A DNA stretch of 9,487 bases from VGWB01 sp964480945. Its GTDB lineage: Bacteria; Bacteroidota; Ignavibacteria; UBA10030. The stretch is from NCBI GenBank assembly GCA_964480945.1, contig CAYZRX010000106.1:1-9487 (forward strand). The letters are read 5' to 3'. Positions 1-6,545 of the stretch are shown piece after piece. How positions within the stretch are numbered: the stretch's first letter is position 1; the number at the start of each line of letters is the position of its first letter. Both the position numbers and the translations under genes were made by a program. The notes below the pieces were generated by a model. The model was not told the DNA's origin. It saw nothing but the letters and a program-made list of their open reading frames with translations, and did not search any database.

Positions 1-836
1 GCCGGCGGCTCCACCAAGAAGCTTATGTCCAACGCCTGGACAGAATGAGTCAGCGCGCCGACCGAGATGAAATCAACACCGGTGGCCGCAATCTCCCCCA
101 CATTCTCCAGCGTGACTTTCCCCGACGCTTCAAGTGGAACACGGCCGCCAGCGATCCCGACAGCTTCCCTGAGTGCTTCCAGGCTCATATTGTCCAGAAG
201 GATTCTGTCGACTTTCAATCCGAGTGCTTCCTTGAGCTCGTCAAGGTTTCTTACTTCAACCTCCACAAGGAAATCTCGATCATTCGTTTTTCGTACTCGG
301 CGAACAGCCTCTGCGATACCGCCGGCGACCGCAATATGGTTCTCCTTGACCAGGGCCATATCGAACAACCCCATTCGGTGGTTCTGCCCCCCTCCGAGTT
401 GAACGGCCCATTTGTCCAGGAGGCGCAGGCCCGGTGCGGTCTTCCGCGTATCGAGGATGACGGCCTTCATACCGCTCACCGCATCAACGAATTTCCTTGT
501 CATCGTCGCGATTCCCGACATCCGCTGCATGAAGTTCAACGCAACACGTTCAGCTGCCAGGATCCCGGAGGCCGGTCCTGCAACGGTCCCCACGAACGTG
601 CCGCTCGCTACGAGGTCGCCGTCGTTGAGATCCGGCGTGAATTGAATCCGTTCATCGACCGCCGCGTACACCATTGCCGCAACTTCAACCCCGGCCACGA
701 CGCCGGGCTCGTTTGCCGCAAAACGTCCTGTGACGTTTGCCTCAGGCAGCACGATGGCACGGGTGGTTACGTCGCCATTCCCAATGTCTTCTCTCAGCGC
801 ACGTTCGACAAGCTCATTGATCTGTTCTCGAATCAT
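1..836 (-). CDS. nadC: Quinolinate phosphoribosyltransferase (decarboxylating), 3' end cut by window edge
   Basis: Converts quinolinate and PRPP to nicotinate mononucleotide, PPi and CO2 in de novo NAD synthesis; cytoplasmic. I read 279 residues from the reverse complement before the window ends. Family hallmarks are all present: GDVTTRAI near residue 21, DTRKTAPGLR at 129-138, QNHRMGLFD at 151-159, VKENHI at 163-168, EVEV at 192-195, LLDNMS at 213-218, PLEASGKVT at 234-242 and SVGALTHS at 258-265. The visible C-terminus (ALDISF) is where the family normally ends at about 280-290 residues, so only a few codons are missing. The ATG at 836 is preceded by AGGGTGA five bases upstream. A GTG at 842 with AAGGA ten bases upstream is an alternative, and the frame stays open further 5'. 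The gene stands alone; a decayed region lies upstream. Confidence 0.96.
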   Translation of the reverse strand, partial: MIREQINELVERALREDIGNGDVTTRAIVLPEANVTGRFAANEPGVVAGVEVAAMVYAAVDERIQFTPDLNDGDLVASGTFVGTVAGPASGILAAERVALNFMQRMSGIATMTRKFVDAVSGMKAVILDTRKTAPGLRLLDKWAVQLGGGQNHRMGLFDMALVKENHIAVAGGIAEAVRRVRKTNDRDFLVEVEVRNLDELKEALGLKVDRILLDNMSLEALREAVGIAGGRVPLEASGKVTLENVGEIAATGVDFISVGALTHSVQALDISFLVEPP

Positions 837-870
837 CGTCACCCTGGGTCCATCCTTCAGGACTTTCGCA

Positions 871-888
871 CAATGTACGCAATGTACC
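871..888. repeat. Two 9-bp tandem copies just upstream of nadC
   Basis: CAATGTACG is followed immediately by CAATGTACC on the plus strand, 35-52 bases before the nadC ATG. On the nadC strand this reads GTACATTGC repeated. The position suits an operator, but I cannot match it to a known NAD-biosynthesis regulator site such as that of NiaR, NadQ or NrtR, and two short copies can arise by chance. The rest of the interval between nadC and the gene stump at 1048 shows nothing clear. A weak pair TTGGTG/TACATT with an 18-bp spacer overlaps the repeat and is the only promoter-like pattern seen. Confidence 0.3.
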
Positions 889-1047
889 GCAGAAGCACCA
901 ACCTTGTCTGCCTCAGCGGGCATCGACCTGCGATTGTCAGACCGCCAGGCTCGGAATCGATCCTGAAATCTCAGAGAACCCCTTTCTGTGCTAAGCACTC
1001 TCGATTTACTGAGCGTGGCGATGCAAATTCTGCGGTCGCCCCTTCAC

Positions 1048-1167
1048 TCACTCTTCACCACCGAGATAGGGACCCTTGAGAACCGGGAAATCCTTTTGTT
1101 GAACATAACTGCTATGCGCAAAAATGACAGACACAAAGACGCCAGCAACTATCAGTTTAGATTTCAC
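1048..1167 (-). pseudogene. 39-codon N-terminal stump of a secreted PD40/TolB-type beta-propeller protein
   Basis: The reading frame begins at a GTG (1167) with AAGGG eight bases upstream, encodes a charged start (MKSKL), a hydrophobic signal-peptide core, and then DFPVLKGPYLG, ending in TGA at 1048. From memory, FPVLKGPYLG just after a signal peptide is typical of WD40-like (PD40) propeller proteins of Bacteroidota and Ignavibacteria, where it is normally followed by QKPPG and hundreds of propeller residues. Here the match stops after GPYLG, and neither other forward frame downstream resumes it, so the body appears to have been deleted rather than frameshifted. It lies 14 nt after the stop of the small ORF at 1182-1475. 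A genuine 39-residue exported peptide is the alternative reading. The family assignment rests on about ten residues. Confidence 0.5.
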
Positions 1168-1181
1168 GATTATCACCCTTC

Positions 1182-1475
1182 TCAACTTGAAGCGAAGGTC
1201 TTGAGACCCTCTGTCAGGTTTCGGACAAGCATGGACATATGATGCTCTTCAGTATAGATCTCTTCGCACAAGATCCGCATCCGGAGAACTCGAAGATCAC
1301 GGAGTGACTCTTTGGTAGATGTTTGATCGAGAATCCGATCATCGATCATGAGTACGAAATGGTAATCAATGCGAAGCCGGAGGAAATCTGACCGTGGATT
1401 CAGCAGCGTGGATATCACAGGGGGTTGGTACATGGAAACCTGGTGGGACGAATTCAACAAACGTCTGTGTGGCAA
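1182..1475 (-). CDS. Unrecognised small ORF, possible gene remnant
   Basis: This frame encodes up to 97 residues from a TTG at 1475, or fewer from an ATG at 1433. No clear ribosome binding site precedes either start. The first third (rich in P, H, R and S) reads like translated noncoding DNA. The last 60 residues are more protein-like: a basic/hydrophobic stretch (FLRLRIDYHFVLMIDDRI) followed by a charged helical segment ending LVRNLTEGLKTFASS. I do not recognise a family. The frame is open all the way back to the stop of the DUF5916 gene at 1560, with which it is in phase. Its TGA lies 14 nt before the GTG of the PD40-type stump, an operon-like spacing. It could be the tail of a decayed gene or a chance ORF. 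Confidence 0.2.
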   Translation of the reverse strand: MPHRRLLNSSHQVSMYQPPVISTLLNPRSDFLRLRIDYHFVLMIDDRILDQTSTKESLRDLRVLRMRILCEEIYTEEHHMSMLVRNLTEGLKTFASS

Positions 1476-1559
1476 GTCTGGTGCTCGAACATGCGCGCGG
1501 AGTCGACATGCCTCCTTCCCGGGCGAGTCAGCCGGAGAATCAGCTATCCCTTCTATCCA

Positions 1560-3794
1560 TCAACTCCGAAACAGATACTGCAACTTCACAAAGAACTGAC
1601 GCTCCGTCGTCGTGAATCCGTTGCCCGCACCGTAGTTACGGTAGTCGTTGGTGAATCCCGCGTAGAACGTCGTCAATGCATTTACCTTGTAGCTGAACAG
1701 CGGGTAGACGTTGAACGCCTTGCCGAACGAATTGTACTGGAAAATGGCCCGCACGAACATCTCGGGCGTAAACTGATAGATCGCAACGGACCTGGCCACA
1801 TATCCGTCGTACAGAAGGGAGCCTGTCGCCTTGCTGCGCAATCGCGCTCTGTCGTAGGAGAGGTCGACCTTCAGCTGCGGGGTCGGCTTCAACGTCACGG
1901 AACCTCCGAGCGAGTGTCCCTCGCCGGTCTCGGGGGCGGACGAACGATAAATAAACAACCCGACCTGTCCATAGAGAGAGAATGCGAACGAGTCCCAGGT
2001 ACGGGAATCGAAGTTGAAAAATGCGCGGCGGATATTTCTGAACTGTGTGCCCCGGAACAGTTCATCGTTGACGAGCAAATACGAGACACTGACGTTTGTC
2101 TGACCCTTCATGACGACATAGACCCCCGGTTGCACCCAGACCTCTTTGTGAGCACCCCCGTGGTTGTACGTCGTCTGGAAGGAAAGGTTGAGATTGACCT
2201 TCTCGAGGAACGAGTCATCCCAATATCGCGTGTAGCGCTGATACAGTCCGAATTCCCTGTAATTGACGGTGTTAAAAAGCCCGTCGTAGCTCTGGTAGGT
2301 CGGGGAGAAATCATCATAGACGGCGTCGAATCCGTAATCACGTCCGACGTGTGACAGCACAATATCGATCCCACTGCCCGAGTACTCCTCGCCGTCCAGA
2401 GCAGCGGTTCGTCCCGATAGTCCAAAGACCCGCTGCGAGGTCAGAAGCGTTGAATCGGAAAGCTCCTTCGTTGAGCTCAGGAACCCTTCGCCCTTGAAGT
2501 ACCAGTTCGTCCAGAATTTGTAATTCCAGTCGAAGCCGGCCACATAGTTATGGCTGCCGTTCAGGTTCCTGGTAAACGCCATGCCGCCAATGTAGGTCTC
2601 ATCTTCAAAGTTGTACCGAAGGCGAGCGATGTTCGCAAAGGAGTTCATTCCCGTCAACACAGTATTGCTCTGCTCCTCACCGGGGACGACGAAGACTGTA
2701 TTCCTGTCAAGCGCTCCCAGGTACAGGTACGTGAGCGATCCGGTCTTTCCGATAACTCTTCCGGCAGCAAGAGGGTCGTTGATCGATCGCGAGTAGTACA
2801 TGGGAGTTCGCAACAATTCCGATGACTCGAGGAAAAAGGGGCGTTTCTCGGGATAGTAAAGAGCGAAGGTCGTATTGACGCTGATCTGATCGGCGTCCGA
2901 TTCGACCTGACTGAAGTCGGGATTGACCACAAGGTCCAACGCGAGGTTGGAACTTGGAGCGTACCGAAACCCTGCGCCCACGCGGCCCCGAAGCGGCCCG
3001 TTTTCAAATTCTGATGCCGGATCCGAATCGTCCGATCGCGATCCCGCCTGCTGACCGAGCACATACGGCAGGACTTCAACGGCTCCACCGGAGTGAATGC
3101 CCCGGAGTCCCTTCAGCAGCCCCCCCTGGGTTATCAGGCTGGGCTTGTTCCTGTCGACGGGGGTCCAGCTAATGATCACCCTGCTTTCGCGAGGATAATT
3201 CCGTGCGACGATGAAACCCCAAGTGTGCTCATCCTTCACAGGAAACCGAAGGCTTTTGAAGGGAATCGCCATCTCCCCCGTCCATCCCTCGTCATTGATC
3301 GAGGCCTTGGTCTCCCAGATCATGTCGAAACTCACATCCTCGTTCCCGCCACCGCTCATCATGAGATCTCCCTGAACGCCGTACGGATTCACCGCCAGCT
3401 CGTAGCCGCGCTGATAATCTCCGTAGGTGTCGATGATGACAATGACATAATCATCGGAGAATATCTTGTCGCGATCTGAGAGGTTCGCCCGGATCTCGGC
3501 CGGCCGGGGGTCCAGGCAGCGGAAGCCGAGATACAGGTGTTCTACATCATAGAGTGCATACGCCTGCGTTCTGACCGGAGCAGGTGTGTTCTCTCCCGGT
3601 TGGAACTCATACGGGAGCTCGATCGGCGTGGCCAGTGACCAGGCGGAATCTTCGAGTGTCCCGGAGAGCGTAAGCGGCCGGTCGATCCTGACGGCAGTGA
3701 TAGTAGATTGTGCGGAGTCCGCTTTGGTTTGGGAGCTCGCTGATGTGTGGGCCAGGAAAATGAACAGGAGACACAGAAGGGGGAACCGCGTCAT
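1560..3794 (-). CDS. Exported CBM9-like / DUF5916 envelope protein
   Basis: 744 residues from the ATG at 3794. The frame stays open to 3887, but this ATG begins a good signal peptide (MTRFPLLCLLFIFLAHTSA, cleavage near residue 19-21), so I chose it. Residues about 39-232 resemble the carbohydrate-binding family 9-like domain (SGTLEDSAW, YLGFRCLDP, DDYVIVIIDTYGD, GWTGEMAIPFKSLRFP). Residues about 238-744 match DUF5916; its hallmark is seen at 291-323 (NPDFSQVESDADQ, then YYPEKRPFFLE). The remainder alternates aromatic and polar residues in strand-like segments, as in an outer-membrane barrel, and ends KLQYLFRS. The ligand is unknown; the CBM9-like fold alone does not prove sugar binding. Location at the outer membrane is inferred. 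It lies 248 bp downstream of the kinase gene, beyond a terminator-like hairpin, so it probably has its own promoter. Confidence 0.88.
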   Translation of the reverse strand: MTRFPLLCLLFIFLAHTSASSQTKADSAQSTITAVRIDRPLTLSGTLEDSAWSLATPIELPYEFQPGENTPAPVRTQAYALYDVEHLYLGFRCLDPRPAEIRANLSDRDKIFSDDYVIVIIDTYGDYQRGYELAVNPYGVQGDLMMSGGGNEDVSFDMIWETKASINDEGWTGEMAIPFKSLRFPVKDEHTWGFIVARNYPRESRVIISWTPVDRNKPSLITQGGLLKGLRGIHSGGAVEVLPYVLGQQAGSRSDDSDPASEFENGPLRGRVGAGFRYAPSSNLALDLVVNPDFSQVESDADQISVNTTFALYYPEKRPFFLESSELLRTPMYYSRSINDPLAAGRVIGKTGSLTYLYLGALDRNTVFVVPGEEQSNTVLTGMNSFANIARLRYNFEDETYIGGMAFTRNLNGSHNYVAGFDWNYKFWTNWYFKGEGFLSSTKELSDSTLLTSQRVFGLSGRTAALDGEEYSGSGIDIVLSHVGRDYGFDAVYDDFSPTYQSYDGLFNTVNYREFGLYQRYTRYWDDSFLEKVNLNLSFQTTYNHGGAHKEVWVQPGVYVVMKGQTNVSVSYLLVNDELFRGTQFRNIRRAFFNFDSRTWDSFAFSLYGQVGLFIYRSSAPETGEGHSLGGSVTLKPTPQLKVDLSYDRARLRSKATGSLLYDGYVARSVAIYQFTPEMFVRAIFQYNSFGKAFNVYPLFSYKVNALTTFYAGFTNDYRNYGAGNGFTTTERQFFVKLQYLFRS

Positions 3795-3834
3795 AGCGTC
3801 TCGCCAGAGTTGTGGTGGGCAGCACGATACTTTT

Positions 3835-3840
3835 ACTATA
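3835..3840 (-). promoter_or_regulatory. Candidate -10 element for the DUF5916 gene
   Basis: On the minus strand the sequence reads GTATATAGTAAAAG, containing TATAGT (5 of 6 to TATAAT), about 40 bases before the chosen ATG at 3794. No good -35 hexamer sits 16-18 bases upstream, so the call depends on the AT-rich -10 and on its place between a terminator-like hairpin and the start codon. No strong Shine-Dalgarno is visible; GGCGAG ends five bases before the ATG. Confidence 0.3.
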
Positions 3841-3916
3841 TACGGGGGAAAACGCCTGATGGTTGCGGCCAAAAGGTAGGCCATCATGGTCCGAGGAGGA
3901 TTTCAGAAAGGCCCAG

Positions 3917-3954
3917 GAACGAAAACTGGCGACCCAGAAATCTGAATCGCCAGT
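3917..3954 (-). terminator. Rho-independent terminator candidate after the kinase gene
   Basis: On the minus strand ACTGGCGA (3954-3947) and TCGCCAGT (3932-3925) form a perfect 8-bp stem, with a possible inner CAGA/TCTG pairing in the 14-base loop. TTTTCGTT follows directly. It begins about 90 nt past the kinase stop codon and precedes the promoter candidate for the DUF5916 gene, so it would separate the two transcripts. The stem is moderate and the T tract is interrupted. Confidence 0.55.
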
Positions 3955-3980
3955 AACCAGAATGCTCACAGCGGGGGTCG

Positions 3981-3998
3981 CGCTCGAAAGAACGAGCG
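3981..3998 (-). repeat. Short perfect inverted repeat in the kinase 3' flank
   Basis: CGCTCG and CGAGCG flank a six-base loop (TTCTTT on the minus strand), 45 bases after the kinase stop. No T tract follows (the next bases are CGACCCCC), so it is not a terminator by itself. It could stabilise the mRNA 3' end ahead of the terminator-like hairpin at 3917-3954. Confidence 0.35.
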
Positions 3999-4042
3999 GG
4001 ATTTCGCCGGCAAGACACAACTTCGAGCTCGCTCCGTCGCTC

Positions 4043-6217
4043 TCAGGCAATCTTGACCTTGGCACGCAACGCCTGAAATCTCGGCGAGTTCCTGATCTCC
4101 GCCATCCATGGGAACACCTCTGCCAGCGTGAAGAACGCCGGCAGAAGGTAGTCTCTCGACTGCCCGGACTTTTCGAACTCGGCCAATGCTTCCTCGCGCA
4201 TGTCCAGCGCGGCGTAAACGACGGCCTTCACGTACGGCGGGACGTATTTCCTCTCGAAGGAGCGGAAGTAGCGCAGCGCGGGCTTGAAGTAAAGAAGGAG
4301 CTTCAGCGGGAGCGGAAGGAATCGCTCCTTCTCGATTCTCTCGAGCTTCTCCAGACACTCCAATGCCTCTTTCCTCTTGCCGGCCAGCGCGTATGCCGCC
4401 CCCAGGTAACCGCAGGCGGGGGTCGCGCCGAGGTCGAAAGCTTTTTGCAGGTGGTGGATGGCTGCCTCCAGCGAAACGGGTTCCACGAGCAGCATCAGGC
4501 CCATCCAGTAATGGAACATCGGCTGGTCCGGCTCCATGGCGATCGTCTTCAGCATCCGTTCGCGCCCCTCCTCAACGCGTTCCGTCGTTACCAGCATGAT
4601 TCCGTAAAAGGCATGAGCCATGGAGGACAAGGGATCGATCTCCAAGGCCTTCTTCGCTTCCTCAAGGCCCTCCGCCGGCCGCCCCTGCGACGCCAGGATC
4701 TCGCCACGCGTGCCGTGCGCGTACCAGTTCTGGGGATTCAGCTCGATGCTGCGGCGAACGTATTGTTGTGCGAGCGGCAGGTCCCACTCAAAACAGTACG
4801 TGATCAGGGCCAGGGAAACGTAGAGATCGCTCAGCGAATCGTCGATCTCCTGCGCTTTCTGCAGGAGCGATCTGGAGAGCGTGTACGCGTCCCGGGGCGG
4901 GATGAAGCCGAATTCTCCCAGCATGTTGAAGACATCGGCGATGCCGACATAGGGCAGAGCGTAGCGCGGGTCCTTGTCGATCGCATGTTGGAAACATTCG
5001 ACGGCCATGACCATGGCGCGCGGATGCCTCTGGTTCCAGTGATAGCGTCCCTTCAAGTAAAGCTGATAGGCATTCTCATCCTGAGTGTAGCGCTTGGTGA
5101 CCCTCTCTTTCTCTCCCTCGAGAAGCTCGACTCTCAGCTTCTCGACAACCGCCATAGCAATCTCATCCTGCACCGCAAAGACGTCCTTGATGTTCCGGTC
5201 GAAACGCTCAGACCAGAGATGGTACCCGTCCGCAACGTTGATGAGCTGGGCTGTCACGCGTAGCGTGTGTCCCGCTTTCCGCACACTTCCTTCCAACACG
5301 GTACGGACATTCAATTGTCTGCCGATTTCCCGGATGTCCAGGTCCTTCCCGCGAAATTGGAAGGCAGACGTGCGCGCGGTGACAAAAAGGCCCTCAAGCT
5401 TGCTTAACGCATTGATGACCTCTTCTGCCAGGCCGTCGCTGAAATAATCATTCTCCCGATCTGCGCTCATATTGACGAACGGCAGCACAGCGATTGATGG
5501 CACAATTTCTCTTGCGGGGCGGCGCGGCTCTCCGCTTTCGGCTCCCAAATTCCCCTTGACGGAGCGGAGCGCGGTCACAATCTCCTCCATCTTCTGAAAG
5601 CGCTCCGCCGGATTCTTCCGCAGGGCCTTGCCCACCACGTCCTCGAGCTCAGCGGGAACTTCGGGTCGCAGGCTGTTGAGCGGCGGAGGTAGCTCGTTAA
5701 GGATGGAGTAGATCATCGCCTGCTCATAGTCGCTCTTGAACGGCAGCCGGCCGCTCAGCATCTCATAGAGGACCACCCCTAACGACCANNNNNNNNNNNN
5801 NNNNNNNNNNNNNNNNNNNNNNNNNNNNNNNNNNNNNNNNNNNNNNNNNNNNNNNNNNNNNNNNNNNNNNNNNNNNNNNNNNNNNNNNGTTGCCTCCTGA
5901 ACCTTCAGCGGACCGTGCTGGATTCTCTCTTTGAGGCTCTCGCCTCCATAGAGATCCATCACGATGAACATCTGCCCCTCTTCAGTTTCATCGACGTCGT
6001 GGATGGTGCAGATGTTGTCGTGCTGGAGAGCGGAGGCTGCTCTTGCTTCGTGGATGAAACGGTTCTTGGCTTCGGGGTCCCGGGTCAGCTCGGGCGGGAG
6101 AAACTTGAGGGCGACATCGCGGTCGAGTTTGGTGTCACGGGCCTTGTAGACGGCGCCCATTCCACCTTCACCCAATTTCTCTGTGATCCTGAAGTGTGAA
6201 ATCGTTCCCCCGATCAA
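4043..6217 (-). CDS. Ser/Thr protein kinase with TolB-like domain and TPR repeats (interrupted by assembly gap)
   Basis: A bacterial Hanks-type kinase fused to a TolB-like region and TPRs, probably a cytoplasmic sensor or signalling protein; I see no transmembrane segment. The N-lobe is complete: glycine loop GEGGMGAVYKA (16-26), ATP-binding VALK Lys38 and helix-C Glu57 (HEARAA). Subdomains with the HRD, DFG and APE motifs fall in the N run. After it the C-lobe resumes at WSLGVVLYEMLSG (144-156) and ends with RKNPAERF (200-207). Residues about 240-365 match the TolB-like domain (SIAVLPFVNMSAD, YFSDGLAEEV, VLEGSVRK, LWSERFDR). Residues about 380-710 are TPR-type helices. The start is TTG at 6217, fixed by GGAGGT four bases upstream and by MIGGTISHFRI, the usual kinase N-terminus. 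The gene has its own promoter candidate and terminator-like hairpin, suggesting a single-gene transcript. Substrates are unknown. Confidence 0.93.
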   Translation of the reverse strand: MIGGTISHFRITEKLGEGGMGAVYKARDTKLDRDVALKFLPPELTRDPEAKNRFIHEARAASALQHDNICTIHDVDETEEGQMFIVMDLYGGESLKERIQHGPLKVQEAXXXXXXXXXXXXXXXXXXXXXXXXXXXXXXXXXXWSLGVVLYEMLSGRLPFKSDYEQAMIYSILNELPPPLNSLRPEVPAELEDVVGKALRKNPAERFQKMEEIVTALRSVKGNLGAESGEPRRPAREIVPSIAVLPFVNMSADRENDYFSDGLAEEVINALSKLEGLFVTARTSAFQFRGKDLDIREIGRQLNVRTVLEGSVRKAGHTLRVTAQLINVADGYHLWSERFDRNIKDVFAVQDEIAMAVVEKLRVELLEGEKERVTKRYTQDENAYQLYLKGRYHWNQRHPRAMVMAVECFQHAIDKDPRYALPYVGIADVFNMLGEFGFIPPRDAYTLSRSLLQKAQEIDDSLSDLYVSLALITYCFEWDLPLAQQYVRRSIELNPQNWYAHGTRGEILASQGRPAEGLEEAKKALEIDPLSSMAHAFYGIMLVTTERVEEGRERMLKTIAMEPDQPMFHYWMGLMLLVEPVSLEAAIHHLQKAFDLGATPACGYLGAAYALAGKRKEALECLEKLERIEKERFLPLPLKLLLYFKPALRYFRSFERKYVPPYVKAVVYAALDMREEALAEFEKSGQSRDYLLPAFFTLAEVFPWMAEIRNSPRFQALRAKVKIA
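5789..5888. other. Assembly gap of exactly 100 N inside the kinase gene
   Basis: A run of 100 undetermined bases interrupts the kinase catalytic domain between VQEA (residue 109) and WSLG (residue 144 in the gapped translation). The codon entering the gap is ACN, so residue 110 is Thr whatever the third base. The flanks are in the same frame across 100 N, but a round 100 is a common placeholder size. Family spacing between these flanks is about 80 residues, so the true length is probably near 245-250 bases. Confidence 0.99.
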
Positions 6218-6221
6218 AATG

Positions 6222-6230
6222 ACCTCCCTC
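6222..6230 (-). promoter_or_regulatory. Strong Shine-Dalgarno deciding the kinase TTG start
   Basis: GAGGGAGGT on the minus strand lies four bases before TTG at 6217. No ATG or GTG near the expected N-terminus is as well placed, and the protein homology begins exactly at this TTG, so the rare start codon is well supported. Confidence 0.75.
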
Positions 6231-6301
6231 GGCAGGAATCGGGACTCATGAATGTGTGTCAGCAGTGCGTCGCTGGAGCAGTCGGATGGATCGCCCGGGT
6301 A

Positions 6302-6330
6302 AAACTACAGCAGTTCTGGCTGAAAAACAA
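6302..6330 (-). promoter_or_regulatory. Promoter candidate for the kinase gene
   Basis: On the minus strand TTGTTT (6330-6325) and TAGTTT (6307-6302) are separated by exactly 17 bases. The -10 side, TAGTTTTA, also resembles the Bacteroidota -7 consensus TAnnTTTG. The implied leader is about 75-80 nt. The spacer contains a partial inverted repeat, CAGC and GCTG around seven bases, which could be an operator but is short. Confidence 0.45.
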
Positions 6331-6459
6331 TAGGATGTCACGGTGAGGAAGAAAATTGGAGATGGCGGTAGAATTTCGAGGTCAGACGAAGAACGCCGAC
6401 GGGTCTTCATCGATGAGTCTATAGCCCCTCGCGGCATTTTACAGATGAGGTGGAAATCT

Positions 6460-6475
6460 TACTTCAGAGGAAGTA
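6460..6475. repeat. Small inverted repeat between the PAP2 homologue and the kinase gene
   Basis: TACTTC and GAAGTA form a 6-bp perfect stem around a four-base loop, about 70 bases downstream of the PAP2 stop. It is AT-rich and lacks a following T tract on either strand. Apart from this and the kinase promoter and ribosome binding site, the 328-bp interval 6218-6545 shows nothing; a 63-codon frame at 6246-6437 has no protein character. Confidence 0.3.
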
Positions 6476-6545
6476 GTGGGTGGCCCCGCCCTACTCACGA
6501 CCAACCCGGGAAAATCCTCGAACGTGAGATACAATCGAGCAGCTC

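Noticed and set aside
45..1079. 344-codon open frame on the plus strand opposite nadC
   Set aside because: The minus strand encodes a complete set of NadC motifs; the plus-strand translation has no family resemblance and is an antisense shadow.
1124..1204. 26-codon plus-strand frame opposite the PD40-type stump
   Set aside because: Very short, no ribosome binding site, and better explained as the reverse of the signal-peptide coding sequence.
1516..1539. Hairpin about 20 nt downstream of the DUF5916 stop
   Set aside because: TTC-CCGG and CCGG-GAA pair with one bulge, but purines follow on the minus strand, with no T tract, so it is not supportable as an intrinsic terminator.
1425..2354. 309-codon plus-strand frame opposite the DUF5916 gene
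   Set aside because: Antisense to a clear DUF5916 barrel; no recognisable protein features.
3863..5263. 466-codon open frame on the plus strand opposite the kinase gene
   Set aside because: It overlaps the TolB-TPR part of the kinase gene, is rich in R, L, Q and E with no domain pattern, and reflects codon bias of the true strand.
6246..6437. 63-codon minus-strand frame in the kinase upstream region
   Set aside because: It covers the promoter candidate, has no ribosome binding site and a Ser/Arg-rich random composition.
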